The notes: generated by a model from the letters alone, not told the origin. Shown: positions 35,172 through 44,159, counted from the first letter of the stretch. The stretch: DNA of 64,000 bases from an uncultured Lachnospiraceae bacterium (GCA_910589075.1 CAJUSK010000025.1:59308-123307), one strand, 5' to 3'. Numbers and translations are program-made.

Positions 35172-36764
35172 ATGGTTTTAAAAAATCCTGCTGATGCGGC
35201 AGGGGCTTTTGGAAAAAAGCACCGTTTTTTATTGGAAGTGTTTGGGTGTATATATCTGTTTGGGCTGGTAGTCCATCTGTATATGTTCACAAATAAGTTT
35301 TTTAATTATTTTGAACTGGGGAATATATTTGCCGATATGTCCTTTACACAGGGAGATACCATCGCCCAGGGCCGATGGTTTCTGCCCATTGCCACCAATC
35401 TGTTCACCGGATTTTCCATGCCGTTATTCAATGGCCTGATCAGCTTGTTTTATATGACTGCCTCGGCAGTGATGGCAGTGGATTTGCTGAAAATACGGTC
35501 CAGATTGTATGCATTGCTGTTCGGGTTTGCCTTTGTGTCATTTCCCGGATATGCCTGCATTCTTGCCTATGGGGTGAATGCGGATGCCATTGCCATGGGC
35601 GTTTTTCTGTGTGCGCTGGCTGTGTATCTGTACCGGAAGTGGAAATATGGGTTTCTCCTTGCAATACCGTTGATTGGGTGTGGCCTGGGAGCCTATCAGA
35701 CATATTTTTCCATATCCATTGGGTTGATTTATATGCTGTTGTTTTTTGAAGCCGCAGAAGAGCGGTTGGAATGGAAACCGTTTATACAGAAGGCAATCAA
35801 GGCCGGCGCCATGCTGGCCGGCGGATTTCTTGTGTACTATGGTGTATTGCAGCTTTCCACCGTGCTGGCAGGGGTACAGCTTACGGATTACCATGGTGTG
35901 GACAGTATGACTTCCTTTACGATAAAGGGAATTGCCAAAGGACTTGTGTATGCATATGGGTATTTCCTGTCCTATTTCTTTTCTGCCAGGTATCTCTATA
36001 CCGGTGGACGGATTGCATGGAATGTGCTGGGGGCGGTTGTATTTCTTTGGCTGACCGGAAAACGGCTGTTGCGGCACAGGGCTGAAAAGAAGTATGTTTC
36101 TTTTTGGGTATTGTTGTGTTTGCTTTGTCTGTTGCCATTGGGGATGAATGCCACACCGTTTCTGATGGCTGATCGGGTCGGTGCGGGTGTGGACCGGTAT
36201 ATGATCTGTTCTATTATGTTTCTGTGGGCTATGTTATTGAAACTGCTGGATCTGGAACACAGGACGGATAATGGCGAACCATTCACCCTGTTTTTACAGT
36301 GGGCAGGTGTTTTGTCGGCCGTTGTGGCAGTGGTATCTTCGGTGGTCATCTGCAATGAGGCCTATCACCGGATGGAAGCAGCCACACAGGTGACCACATC
36401 CTATCTGAACCGGATTGCAGTCAAACTGGAGGAAATGCCTCAGTGGCAGCAGGGGATGCCGGTTTATTTTGCCAATACAAAACCCTTTCTGAGCGATGTA
36501 TATGATGTGGAAGTGCCGGCCTATGATACCATGACCAATATGCCGGGGACAGAGCTTTCTCCGCATTATAATGAACGGGGCGTTGCCCGGTATTTCCGGA
36601 CATATCTCCATATTCCCATCAAGGATGCGGGAGAAGCGACAAAAGAGCGGATCGAGGCCAGTTTGGCATTTCAGGAGATGCCTCCATGGCCTGTGGAAGG
36701 GTCCATACAGGTGATTGAAAATGTGATTGTTATTAAACTGTGTGAAAGTGAAGATGTGGAATGA
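35172..36764 (+). CDS. GtrII-type (glucosyltransferase II) membrane protein
   Basis: AGGA at 35161-35164 lies seven bases before the ATG at 35172; the GTG at 35151 is an alternative. The 530-residue protein has about ten helices. Its first outer loop carries GDTIAQGRWF near 61-70, the GR motif of the GtrII/Glucos_trans_II family, and an AYGVNADAIAMG segment near 133. A soluble acidic tail starts near 420. Such proteins add a lipid-linked sugar to the glycan outside the membrane. A related protein is encoded at 42391-43950 on the other strand. Its stop overlaps the MaoC start by ATGA. Confidence 0.78.
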   Translation: MVLKNPADAAGAFGKKHRFLLEVFGCIYLFGLVVHLYMFTNKFFNYFELGNIFADMSFTQGDTIAQGRWFLPIATNLFTGFSMPLFNGLISLFYMTASAVMAVDLLKIRSRLYALLFGFAFVSFPGYACILAYGVNADAIAMGVFLCALAVYLYRKWKYGFLLAIPLIGCGLGAYQTYFSISIGLIYMLLFFEAAEERLEWKPFIQKAIKAGAMLAGGFLVYYGVLQLSTVLAGVQLTDYHGVDSMTSFTIKGIAKGLVYAYGYFLSYFFSARYLYTGGRIAWNVLGAVVFLWLTGKRLLRHRAEKKYVSFWVLLCLLCLLPLGMNATPFLMADRVGAGVDRYMICSIMFLWAMLLKLLDLEHRTDNGEPFTLFLQWAGVLSAVVAVVSSVVICNEAYHRMEAATQVTTSYLNRIAVKLEEMPQWQQGMPVYFANTKPFLSDVYDVEVPAYDTMTNMPGTELSPHYNERGVARYFRTYLHIPIKDAGEATKERIEASLAFQEMPPWPVEGSIQVIENVIVIKLCESEDVE

Positions 36765-37183
36765 AAAGTTATACAATACAGGAATTGCGGGAAGGATTAA
36801 CCGTACAGGAAGAATTTCCGGTCACAGAGCAGATGGGAATTGAATTTGCAGGCGTTTCGGGAGATACCAATCCGGTGCACCTGAATCAGGACTATGCCGC
36901 AGCCACCCGGTTTGGCGCTAAAATCGCTCATGGGATGCTGATTGGGAGCTTTATTTCCAATGTAATCGGAACCAGGATGCCCGGAGAAGGCAGCATTTAT
37001 ATGAAACAGGAGATGACATTTCTGCGTCCGGTGTATTATGGAGACCGGGTAACGGTGGAAGTAGCTGTGAAAGCGTTGCAAAAGGACAGAAACCGGGCGG
37101 TGCTTTCCACGGATTGTTATAATCAGAAGGGCGAGAAGGTTCTGGCCGGAGAGGCGCTTGTTATGCCAAAGGAGGAAAAATAA
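36761..37183 (+). CDS. MaoC-like hydratase (hot-dog fold)
   Basis: The 140-residue protein is a single hot-dog domain with FAGVSGDTNPVHLNQDYA near 29-46 and FGAKIAHGMLIGSF near 52-65, the hydratase-2 motif with the Asp35 and His40 dyad. PhaJ and MaoC relatives add water to trans-2-enoyl-CoA or enoyl-ACP to give (R)-3-hydroxyacyl thioesters. In a glycan cluster with a carrier protein and GNAT transferases, it may supply a 3-hydroxyacyl group for amino-sugar decoration; the anthrose operon of Bacillus anthracis is a known precedent for such a hydratase. Its stop overlaps the next ATG (TAATG). Confidence 0.86.
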   Translation: MKSYTIQELREGLTVQEEFPVTEQMGIEFAGVSGDTNPVHLNQDYAAATRFGAKIAHGMLIGSFISNVIGTRMPGEGSIYMKQEMTFLRPVYYGDRVTVEVAVKALQKDRNRAVLSTDCYNQKGEKVLAGEALVMPKEEK

Positions 37184-38097
37184 TGCCGGTATTATCCTAT
37201 ATGGACAATATTTTCAAGTTAAGCCATTGCTTTGTAAATCGGGATTATGGCAGTATCCGCAATGAAATACTGGATATGAAAGAGGAACTGAATTACAGAT
37301 ATGAGGAGGGTGGGGAAGTCTGGGGATACCGGATTTCCAAAAATATACCGGTTTCCGGGTTGTATGGCTTTGATGCATATGTGGTAAGGTTTTATTTTAC
37401 ACAGATTGATACTCTGCACAATGAGCATCAGGAGCAGATTATGGAAAGGCTGTTTGAGGCATTACAACATGAAATGCAGGTCTGTCGGGGATATTATAAC
37501 CTGCGGCTGCCTGCCCATGTGGTGGATGTGCTCAAAGGGTTTAATAAGTATTTGTCCGGGGGGATTTTCTGCGGCGGTACGGTGGAACAGGTGGTCAGCG
37601 GAAAAGAAGTGGAGATTCCCAGACGGGAAGGCATCCGGGTATTTTTTGCGGAACGGGAATATCTGAAACAGCACAGGGCGCAACTGCTTGCCATGACCTA
37701 TTCATCCTTTGCTTCCTATCAGGGCCAGTATCATATTTCCTCGGTTACAGATGAAAAAGCAGGGATTATCTATGAAAACTGGATAGAAAGCTATTTTGAA
37801 AATTTTGAGGACAATCGGATTTTTGTGGTGGAATATGAAGGGGAGCCCATTGGCTTCTGCACCATCGGAGAGGATGAACATGTGGTGGAAGGGCAGCTTT
37901 CAGCCATTTCTTCCAGACACAGGCAGCTTGGAGGTTACAGGACACTGATTTCCTCCCTGATCAATTATGCCTGTAAAAAAGGCAAAAGTTTTACTGCCAG
38001 TACCCAGTTTGACAATTATATAGTGCAGGGAACCTGGAACTCCCTGGGGATGAAACCCTATTTTTCATTTTATAATTTTCATTTTGATAATCGGTAA
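37183..38097 (+). CDS. GNAT acetyltransferase-like protein, WecD-like
   Basis: The 304-residue protein has a poorly conserved first half and a GNAT lobe in the second half. SSFASYQGQYHISS near 175-188 is followed by YENWIESYFENFEDNRIFVVEYEGEPIGFCTIGE (about 198-231) and a core at AISSRHRQLGGYRTLISSLI near 244-263. The ending, GTWNSLGMKPYFSFYNFHF, is like TDP-fucosamine acetyltransferase WecD. It should acylate an amino sugar, and the CoA or carrier donor is unknown. Directly following the MaoC-like gene, it may use a 3-hydroxyacyl donor. The start at 37183 overlaps the previous stop. Confidence 0.68.
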   Translation: MPVLSYMDNIFKLSHCFVNRDYGSIRNEILDMKEELNYRYEEGGEVWGYRISKNIPVSGLYGFDAYVVRFYFTQIDTLHNEHQEQIMERLFEALQHEMQVCRGYYNLRLPAHVVDVLKGFNKYLSGGIFCGGTVEQVVSGKEVEIPRREGIRVFFAEREYLKQHRAQLLAMTYSSFASYQGQYHISSVTDEKAGIIYENWIESYFENFEDNRIFVVEYEGEPIGFCTIGEDEHVVEGQLSAISSRHRQLGGYRTLISSLINYACKKGKSFTASTQFDNYIVQGTWNSLGMKPYFSFYNFHFDNR

Positions 38098-38150
38098 CGG
38101 CAGGTTGCCGGAAAAGCAGCTTGAACAGAAGAAGAGAAAGAGGCAGGTAT

Positions 38151-39134
38151 ATGAGCAGTATTCTGTATCTGGTTTTGCCCTGTTACAATGAGGAAGCGGT
38201 GCTTCCGGACACGGCGGCAACACTGCAAAGCAAATATCAGGATTTAATGACACAGGGAAAAATCAGTCGTGACAGTAAAATCATGTTTGTCAATGACGGT
38301 TCCCGCGACAGGACATGGCAGATGATTACGGAGTTGTTCCGGAGAGATGCCATATTTTGCGGGGTGAACCTTTCCAGAAACCGGGGACATCAGAATGCGG
38401 TGCTGGCCGGTCTGATGACGGCAAAAGAAAAGGCGGATGTGGTCATTTCCATAGATGCGGATTTACAGCAGGATGTGGATGCCATAGATGAAATGTTGGA
38501 GAAATATGAGCAGGGATGCGATGTGGTATATGGTGTGCGGAATGCCAGGGATACGGACGGTTTTGTCAAGAAGCATACAGCCCTGGGGTTTTATAAACTG
38601 ATGCAGTTTATGGGGTGTGAGGTGATTACCAACCATGCGGATTACCGCCTGATGAGCAGGCGTGTGCTGGAAAGCCTGTCCCAGTATGGGGAAGTGAACC
38701 TGTTTTTGCGGGGGCTGATTCCCACCATCGGCTATCCGTCAGATATTGTGTATTTTGATGTGCGGGAACGGCAGGCGGGTGAGTCCAAATATACCATGGG
38801 AAAGATGTTGTCTTTTGCAGTGGATGGGATTACATCGTTCAGTATCCGGCCCTTGCAGTTGATTACGCTGCTGGGATTTCTGATGCTGCTTGTCAGTGTG
38901 ATTATGGTCATCACCACAGTGGTGGACTACTATAGCGGCCGCACGGTGCCAGGGTGGGCTTCCAGTTACTGTTCTGTCTGGTTTATTGGCAGTGTCCAGC
39001 TACTGTCACTGGGAATTATCGGAGAATATATCGGAAAAATTTATCTGGAAACAAAGCACAGGCCCAAATATCACATTGCATCCTGCCTGTGGAAAGAGAA
39101 GGATATTGATGAAGAAACTGAAAAAGACAGATAG
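38151..39134 (+). CDS. GT2 polyprenyl-phosphate sugar synthase (GtrB-like)
   Basis: AAAGAGG precedes the ATG at 38151; an in-frame TTG at 38121 is unlikely. The 327-residue enzyme has LPCYNEEAVL near 9-18, VNDGSRDRTW at 47-56, the D102-A-D104 metal motif and a QxxRxE-like stretch VRERQAGESKYTMG near 206. Two C-terminal helices lie at about 238-300. It should load a sugar onto undecaprenyl phosphate at the inner face. The 3' end overlaps the DUF6311 gene by 26 bases, suggesting the pair works together, as the GT2/GT-C pair at 2429-4784 does. Confidence 0.88.
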   Translation: MSSILYLVLPCYNEEAVLPDTAATLQSKYQDLMTQGKISRDSKIMFVNDGSRDRTWQMITELFRRDAIFCGVNLSRNRGHQNAVLAGLMTAKEKADVVISIDADLQQDVDAIDEMLEKYEQGCDVVYGVRNARDTDGFVKKHTALGFYKLMQFMGCEVITNHADYRLMSRRVLESLSQYGEVNLFLRGLIPTIGYPSDIVYFDVRERQAGESKYTMGKMLSFAVDGITSFSIRPLQLITLLGFLMLLVSVIMVITTVVDYYSGRTVPGWASSYCSVWFIGSVQLLSLGIIGEYIGKIYLETKHRPKYHIASCLWKEKDIDEETEKDR

Positions 39135-41118
39135 GGTGTATTATGCCATAACCGTTTTCAGTACATTGTTTTTTCTGGGATTTTATGGATATTCCTGCCT
39201 GGATCCCCGGAATGTGGACTGGCTTTTGTCCGGTGGACTGGATATTTCTCAGCATTATGCAGGATGGATGTTTTTTCGGAAAGACGGATGGATGTTTCCG
39301 GTGGGTAACTTTCGGGGATTATCCTGGCCCAGTCCCATGTCTGTAATCTATATGGATTCCATTCCGCTGCTGGCGGTTTTGTTTAAGCTGTTCCGGCCCA
39401 TTTTACCCCGTCAGTTTCAGTATTTTGGCTGGTATCAGTTGTTTTGCTTTATTTTACAGGGGATTCTGGGTGTTAAAATTGCCTGGAAGTTCAGCAAAAA
39501 CAGGGTGGCTGTTTTCCTGGCGGGCGCAATGTTTGTAATGACGCCTGCCTTTTTGTGGCGTGTATTTTTGCATGTGGCGTTGAGTTCTCACTGGATTTTG
39601 CTGCTGGCAATGGCTGCGGTGCTTTATTATGAAGAATATTTTGTTGGCAGGAAGAAACGGACGGTGATGTTTTGGGCATTGATCGGGTTTTTGTGTTGCA
39701 CCATCCATCTTTACTTTCTGCCCATGTGTTTTGTGATTCTGTTGGGATTCTTATATGTGGACCTGCGGTATACAAAGAGATTACAGGTGGGACAGTGGCT
39801 TGTGATGGCCGGGTTCTGGGGAGGCGTTCTGATTCCCATGTTTCTTCTGGGTGGATTTATACCCGGCATGGGTATCAGTGATTTGCGTTTTACCTGGAAG
39901 AAAACATTTAATCTGAATGGTTTTTTTAATCCTCAGAGCTGGAGCAGGGTGATGCCGAACCTGGCACAGCATACCTATGGACAGTCAGAGGGGTTTGCCT
40001 GGCTGGGGCTGGGCGTGCTGGCCTGTCTGCTGGTTTCATTTCTTGTATGTGGGTACAGGGTGTGTACTTGTAAAGGCAGGATGTGGAAGTATTTGCAAAT
40101 GCCAATGGTGCAGGCGTTTCTGGGAATTTTCGTTTTATCGGTGGCAGCGTCGATTTCCCCGGTGATTACCTTGGGCAGCAGGGCGATTACCATTCCTTTT
40201 CCTGTGAAACTGGAAGAACTCTGGATGATTTTCCGGGCCAGCGGGCGGTTGGTCTGGCCTGCCGTCTACTGTATTCTGTTTGGGACGTTGTTTGCATTGA
40301 TGAGGCTGCAAAAAGAAAAATTGTGCATAGGTTTTCTGCTGGCGGCGCTTGTCTTACAAGTCTTTGATATGTCGGAAAAAGTATGGGAACGGGGGCGTGT
40401 ATCCAGAGCGCCGGAGGCCTTTGTCAGTGAATTGCAGGATCCGGGCTGGGAGATTGTGGGGAGCCATCCGGATATTGGGAACATTGTGTATGTCAATGTT
40501 TCCGGATTGCAGTCCTGTGCATCCATGGCAGTATTTGCGGATACATATGACCTGACCCTGGGGAAATTTTATTTTGCCAGAGACTATGAGGCGGTTACCG
40601 GGGAGACGGCTGTCCGGGCATTGGAGGAAAAAGACAGCCGGGACCTCTTTCTGTTTGATATGGGGCGTGTCATTGATGCCTGGAACGAGCCGGATTTGTA
40701 TTATTACTGTATGGACCATAAACTCATTGGCTATTCACAGCCTATAGAGGGGCTGGAAGAAGCGATCCTCGATGTATGGGAACAGGAATATGTATATGCA
40801 TGCGAAGTGACGCCGGCATCTGTCAAAGCCGAAATGATTGACGGCTTTTTATTTATTCATGGTGGCGGCAGGATGGTTTCACAGGAATTTACCCTGCCGG
40901 AAGGTATGTATCGCTTTACGGTGGAAGGGGAGAATATGAAGGATGGAAGGGTTCTGGTTTCCTGCGGGGATGTGGAAAGTCATGAGATGCAGACCATAAC
41001 CGGTACGATTCGTTGCGGACAGGCGCAGCAGGTAACCATTATAATGGAGAATCCGTCGAACCATGATATGGTTTTGTATCAGATCAGACTGCAGCCCATT
41101 GGCGTTTATGAGAAATGA
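39109..41118 (+). CDS. DUF6311 family GT-C-like membrane protein
   Basis: AGAAGGA lies about six bases before the ATG at 39109; an upstream in-frame ATG would run deep into the GT2 gene. The 669-residue protein has the DUF6311 start: PRNVDWLLSGGLDISQHY near 33-50 (Asp45, His49), GWMFFRKDGWMFPVG near 52-66, MDSIPLLAVLFKLF and LPRQFQYFGWYQLF near 100-115. About ten helices run to residue 430. A beta-rich extracytoplasmic tail follows to the end. The family is thought to be GT-C glycosyltransferases using lipid-phosphate sugars, but the sugar is unknown. It follows its likely donor enzyme. Confidence 0.8.
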   Translation: MKKLKKTDRVYYAITVFSTLFFLGFYGYSCLDPRNVDWLLSGGLDISQHYAGWMFFRKDGWMFPVGNFRGLSWPSPMSVIYMDSIPLLAVLFKLFRPILPRQFQYFGWYQLFCFILQGILGVKIAWKFSKNRVAVFLAGAMFVMTPAFLWRVFLHVALSSHWILLLAMAAVLYYEEYFVGRKKRTVMFWALIGFLCCTIHLYFLPMCFVILLGFLYVDLRYTKRLQVGQWLVMAGFWGGVLIPMFLLGGFIPGMGISDLRFTWKKTFNLNGFFNPQSWSRVMPNLAQHTYGQSEGFAWLGLGVLACLLVSFLVCGYRVCTCKGRMWKYLQMPMVQAFLGIFVLSVAASISPVITLGSRAITIPFPVKLEELWMIFRASGRLVWPAVYCILFGTLFALMRLQKEKLCIGFLLAALVLQVFDMSEKVWERGRVSRAPEAFVSELQDPGWEIVGSHPDIGNIVYVNVSGLQSCASMAVFADTYDLTLGKFYFARDYEAVTGETAVRALEEKDSRDLFLFDMGRVIDAWNEPDLYYYCMDHKLIGYSQPIEGLEEAILDVWEQEYVYACEVTPASVKAEMIDGFLFIHGGGRMVSQEFTLPEGMYRFTVEGENMKDGRVLVSCGDVESHEMQTITGTIRCGQAQQVTIIMENPSNHDMVLYQIRLQPIGVYEK

Positions 41119-41185
41119 TGTGCCTGCATGCAGGCAGTGGGAGACAATATCTGTCGGCAAACGCCGAAATAAGTCCGGGACTGAA

Positions 41186-41249
41186 ACTGTGAAAGGTCAA
41201 AAGTGTGAAAGGTTAAAATTGTGAAATTCTGAAACTGTGAAAGGCTGAA
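41186..41249 (+). repeat. Four imperfect 16-bp tandem repeats
   Basis: Four contiguous 16-base units occupy 41186-41201, 41202-41217, 41218-41233 and 41234-41249. Each carries GTGAAA at its centre and ends in A-rich sequence. The array lies directly before the ribosome site and ATG of the ChbG/HpnK-like gene at 41257. It could vary in copy number by slippage or bind a protein. No coding sequence overlaps it. Confidence 0.7.
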
Positions 41250-41256
41250 AGAGGAT

Positions 41257-42210
41257 ATGGCGGAACGAATTATTTTTCATGCGGATGATTATGGCGCAAA
41301 TAAGGAGATTTCCCAACAGATTCTGGATTGTTGTAAGAATGGGGGAGCTTTAAATTCTCTGAGTGTATTGCCCAACAGCCCTGATTTGGAAGAATGTATG
41401 GAGTTGCTGGCGCCATACAGGGAGCGCCTTGAAATCAGTGTGCATCTGAATCTGGCGGAAGGGCCTTCCGCTGCTGACCCCAGGCAGATACCCTGGCTGG
41501 TGGACCAGCGGGGCATGTTTGCCATTTCGTTTTTAAAGGTGTTGCTGCTCTCCTTTACGGGGCGGCGACGGGAATTGAAGCGGCAGATTCGGATCGAAAT
41601 GGAAGCACAGATTGGGCGGATGCTGCCCTATGTGAATACATTGCGAATTGACAGTCATCAGCATTACCATATGATTCCCATTGTACTGGAAAGTATTTTG
41701 GAGGTTGTGGGGGCCGGGGGAGCTGTCCGGCGGAGGAAGAAGGCAGGTGCATCTTCCGGCAGGCCTGCTGTAAAAGATGGCAGGGAATCGAAAAAAATGC
41801 CGGAAATCGAATTTATCAGAATCCCGGCGGAGCCGGTGCTGCCTTTTTTGAAACAGCCTGCCTTTTACAGAACCTACAGGCCGGTGAATCTGGTAAAACA
41901 GGCAGTGCTGCGTATTCTGCACCGGATGGACAGAAAGCTGCTTGCGCCTTATCAGGAAAAAAGCGCTGTCTTTTTTGGCATTCTGTTGAGTGGCAGTATG
42001 GATTTAAAGCGGGTTGAAACGTTGCTGCCGGATTTTCGGCGGATAGCAGATAAGAGAGGAATTCCGCTGGAAGTGCTCTGTCATCCGGGTGGGGTGAAAG
42101 ACGCGCGGACATTAATGGATTCTGAAAACAGAGATTGTGCGTCGTTTTATACCGCTCCCGGACGCAGGGCGGAGAAGGATATGCTGCTGCATATAGCTCA
42201 TAATCGATAA
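41257..42210 (+). CDS. ChbG/HpnK (YdjC-like) family deacetylase
   Basis: The 317-residue protein has HADDYGANKEI at 6-16, VHLNLAEGPS near 66-75, DSHQHYHMIP near 128-137 and LCHPGG near 271. These are the metal and catalytic residues of the ChbG/HpnK family, which remove an acetyl group from chitooligosaccharides or from GlcNAc-hopanoids. A basic Gly/Ser-rich insertion near 150-180 is not in the core. It is the last gene of region C, preceded by the 16-bp repeats and GAGGA, and followed by a strong terminator. A glycan intermediate is the likely substrate. Confidence 0.86.
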   Translation: MAERIIFHADDYGANKEISQQILDCCKNGGALNSLSVLPNSPDLEECMELLAPYRERLEISVHLNLAEGPSAADPRQIPWLVDQRGMFAISFLKVLLLSFTGRRRELKRQIRIEMEAQIGRMLPYVNTLRIDSHQHYHMIPIVLESILEVVGAGGAVRRRKKAGASSGRPAVKDGRESKKMPEIEFIRIPAEPVLPFLKQPAFYRTYRPVNLVKQAVLRILHRMDRKLLAPYQEKSAVFFGILLSGSMDLKRVETLLPDFRRIADKRGIPLEVLCHPGGVKDARTLMDSENRDCASFYTAPGRRAEKDMLLHIAHNR

Positions 42211-42262
42211 TGGGATGGACAAGAGGATTTGTCATAGTAAACAGGCATAAAAGTGTTTTCTG

Positions 42263-42296
42263 CTGCCGCAAAATGTTGTGCTTTTGCGGCAGTTTT
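42263..42296 (+). terminator. Intrinsic terminator of region C
   Basis: A perfect 11-bp stem (CTGCCGCAAAA at 42263-42273 with TTTTGCGGCAG at 42282-42292), an eight-base loop and a following TTTTCT run. It lies 53 bases after the ChbG/HpnK-like stop. On the minus strand no T-run follows, so it acts mainly on plus-strand transcripts. The rest of 42211-42390 shows no gene. Confidence 0.88.
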
Positions 42297-42390
42297 CTGT
42301 TGTGCAGATGGCAACCCTTTAAAAGTATCGATCCATACATTTCTGTGCTTCATATTTGTGTAAATCCTTTTTCATGCCTTCACTGTCTGA

Positions 42391-43950
42391 TCAGTTCTCT
42401 GCAATTTTTATTACAATTATATCATCATACCAGGATATACTGTTCGCTGCGGGCCAGCACTCCATGCTGCGGAAACGTTCGGAAGCGTGAATGGTTTCTT
42501 TTTCCGCGTCGGTACAGGGCTCCAGGGATATACCGTAATAAGTGTCCATCATGGCGCAGAAATGTGCCTGCTCAGAAATGATATAACTGTCCCGAACACC
42601 TGCCAGAGCGGGGGGCAGATTCAGGGAAATGGTATCAAAATCATCAAAATGTCCGATGATGCACAGCTTTTTTAATCCTTCCCGATGATCCATCTGCTCA
42701 ATCCGGTCAGTCATACGGCTGACCAGCGCAAAGGTTTTGGCGTTGGCGGTCGTCAGGTACAGATAGCTGATATTGGCAATCAGTGCAAAATTAAAGACAG
42801 TCAGTGCAGTGAGCAGAAAGGAACTCCAGGAAAGAAACAGCGGGGGAAGCGCTTGTGTGGCAGCGCGTTCCGGATTTTTTCTTTCTGACGCATGTGTCAG
42901 ATGTTCGCAGAGCAGAACCGGCAGCATATAAATCAGACAAAAACCGCCGTACATCAGCATATAATATCTGACCTGCGGAGAGAGAAAGTAGATCATAGAA
43001 CATACAAAGGGCATGGCCGCAAGGCAGAGCAGAATGAGACACAGTCTGGCCGGTTTTCGATACAGCTTTTGTTGATACAAAATCCACAGAAACAGTAATG
43101 CGAGCAATACAAAGAGCCCTGCATTCAGCACTTTAAACAGGTTGATCTTGTCCAGGGGACCGAAAAAAAAGTAGGCAAAATCTATCAGACAGTTTTTGAC
43201 TGCCAGGATAAAATCCGCACCGTCCGGCAGGGCGAGAGCGGAAATGCCGTTATAATCACTGGCGGTAATCTGCTGGATGTCTGCCAGAAGACGGTTACAA
43301 ATAAAATACAAGGCCGTCCCCAAACCTCCCATGAGGAGAAAACGGAGCCACTGGCGGCACAGTTCCTGCAGGCGCAGAGATTCTCCTGTAAGTTGCAAAA
43401 TACTCCAGGTAAGAATCAACATAATCGCATAAGAAACGTAAGCCTGGTAGGATCCATAGGACAGCGCCAGCAAAACCAGTCCGGGCAGAAAGCCCTTTTT
43501 ATAGGTGACTGTAAGCAACACGGCCATAGCGGCACAAAGCTGGGCAAGAAAATAACCGTCCGCCGTATACATGTAAGAAAAGGTTCCTGCCACTGTGGGA
43601 AACGAGACAGTCAGCCCACACAGAAAGAAAATACATGTCCGCCTGTTCAGAGAAAACAGTTCCACCAGACAGACACAGGTAAGACTCAGGTAAAGCAGGG
43701 ACAGGATCCCATTGACCCACTGCAGATCATAATAAGAACCAATTCCGCAGGTAAACGTCAGAAAAGGCCGTCCCAGTGCGGTTTTATTTTGGCTGTCATA
43801 AAAATTGTATACAGAATCCCAGGTCAGCAGATGGTTGGTCAGCCTGTACAGATGAATGATCAGACCTGTCCCAAAAGCGGATAAAAAAGCAAATATCCAG
43901 TTTTTTTTCAGTTTCTGACAAAGTGTTTGCAACAGAGTTTCAGGATACAT
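42391..43950 (-). CDS. GtrII-type (glucosyltransferase II) membrane protein
   Basis: On the minus strand AAAGGAG precedes the ATG at 43950; a longer frame starting at 44019 lacks such a site. The 519-residue protein has a first helix near 19-35, LLTWDSVYNFY near 41-51, then TALGRPFLTF near 57-66, the GR motif of the Glucos_trans_II family, and MYTADGYFLAQ near 125. About ten helices follow, with a polar tail. It is related to the plus-strand protein at 35172-36764. It is a lone gene between two plus-strand operons, facing the region C terminator. It should add a lipid-linked sugar outside the membrane. Confidence 0.8.
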   Translation of the reverse strand: MYPETLLQTLCQKLKKNWIFAFLSAFGTGLIIHLYRLTNHLLTWDSVYNFYDSQNKTALGRPFLTFTCGIGSYYDLQWVNGILSLLYLSLTCVCLVELFSLNRRTCIFFLCGLTVSFPTVAGTFSYMYTADGYFLAQLCAAMAVLLTVTYKKGFLPGLVLLALSYGSYQAYVSYAIMLILTWSILQLTGESLRLQELCRQWLRFLLMGGLGTALYFICNRLLADIQQITASDYNGISALALPDGADFILAVKNCLIDFAYFFFGPLDKINLFKVLNAGLFVLLALLFLWILYQQKLYRKPARLCLILLCLAAMPFVCSMIYFLSPQVRYYMLMYGGFCLIYMLPVLLCEHLTHASERKNPERAATQALPPLFLSWSSFLLTALTVFNFALIANISYLYLTTANAKTFALVSRMTDRIEQMDHREGLKKLCIIGHFDDFDTISLNLPPALAGVRDSYIISEQAHFCAMMDTYYGISLEPCTDAEKETIHASERFRSMECWPAANSISWYDDIIVIKIAEN

Positions 43951-43990
43951 AAAAACTCCTTTCCGGGTGAGGTTTATGAGTATAGGTGTT

Positions 43991-44019
43991 ATTTTATTCG
44001 GTTTTTGGGGAAAAGGCAA
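43991..44019 (-). promoter_or_regulatory. Predicted promoter of the minus-strand GtrII-type gene
   Basis: On the minus strand TTGCCT (44014-44019) and TAAAAT (43991-43996) are 17 bases apart, about 40 bases before the ATG at 43950. It shares the 209-base gap with the plus-strand promoter at 44106, so the two units are divergent. Confidence 0.45.
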
Positions 44020-44105
44020 GGGGGCTTCCCATCAGAAATATGTTTCGAATGGAAAACAGAGGCCAAGACAGAGGTTGCAGTATCATATAATCTGCCCCAA
44101 CGCTG

Positions 44106-44134
44106 TGGACAACCCATCCGTAATGGGATATAAT
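44106..44134 (+). promoter_or_regulatory. Region D promoter with dyad in spacer
   Basis: TGGACA (44106-44111) and a perfect TATAAT (44129-44134) are 17 bases apart. Within the spacer, CCCAT (44113-44117) and ATGGG (44123-44127) form a dyad that could be a repressor site. Transcription would begin near 44141, which rules out the in-frame ATG at 44133 as the start of the next gene. Confidence 0.7.
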
Positions 44135-44159
44135 GGTTTTGATTTGTGAGGGAATGTCA

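Noticed and set aside
44133..44159. ATG at 44133 as the start of the GT39-like gene
   Set aside because: It overlaps the TATAAT box, so it would lie before the transcript start; AGGG supports 44160.
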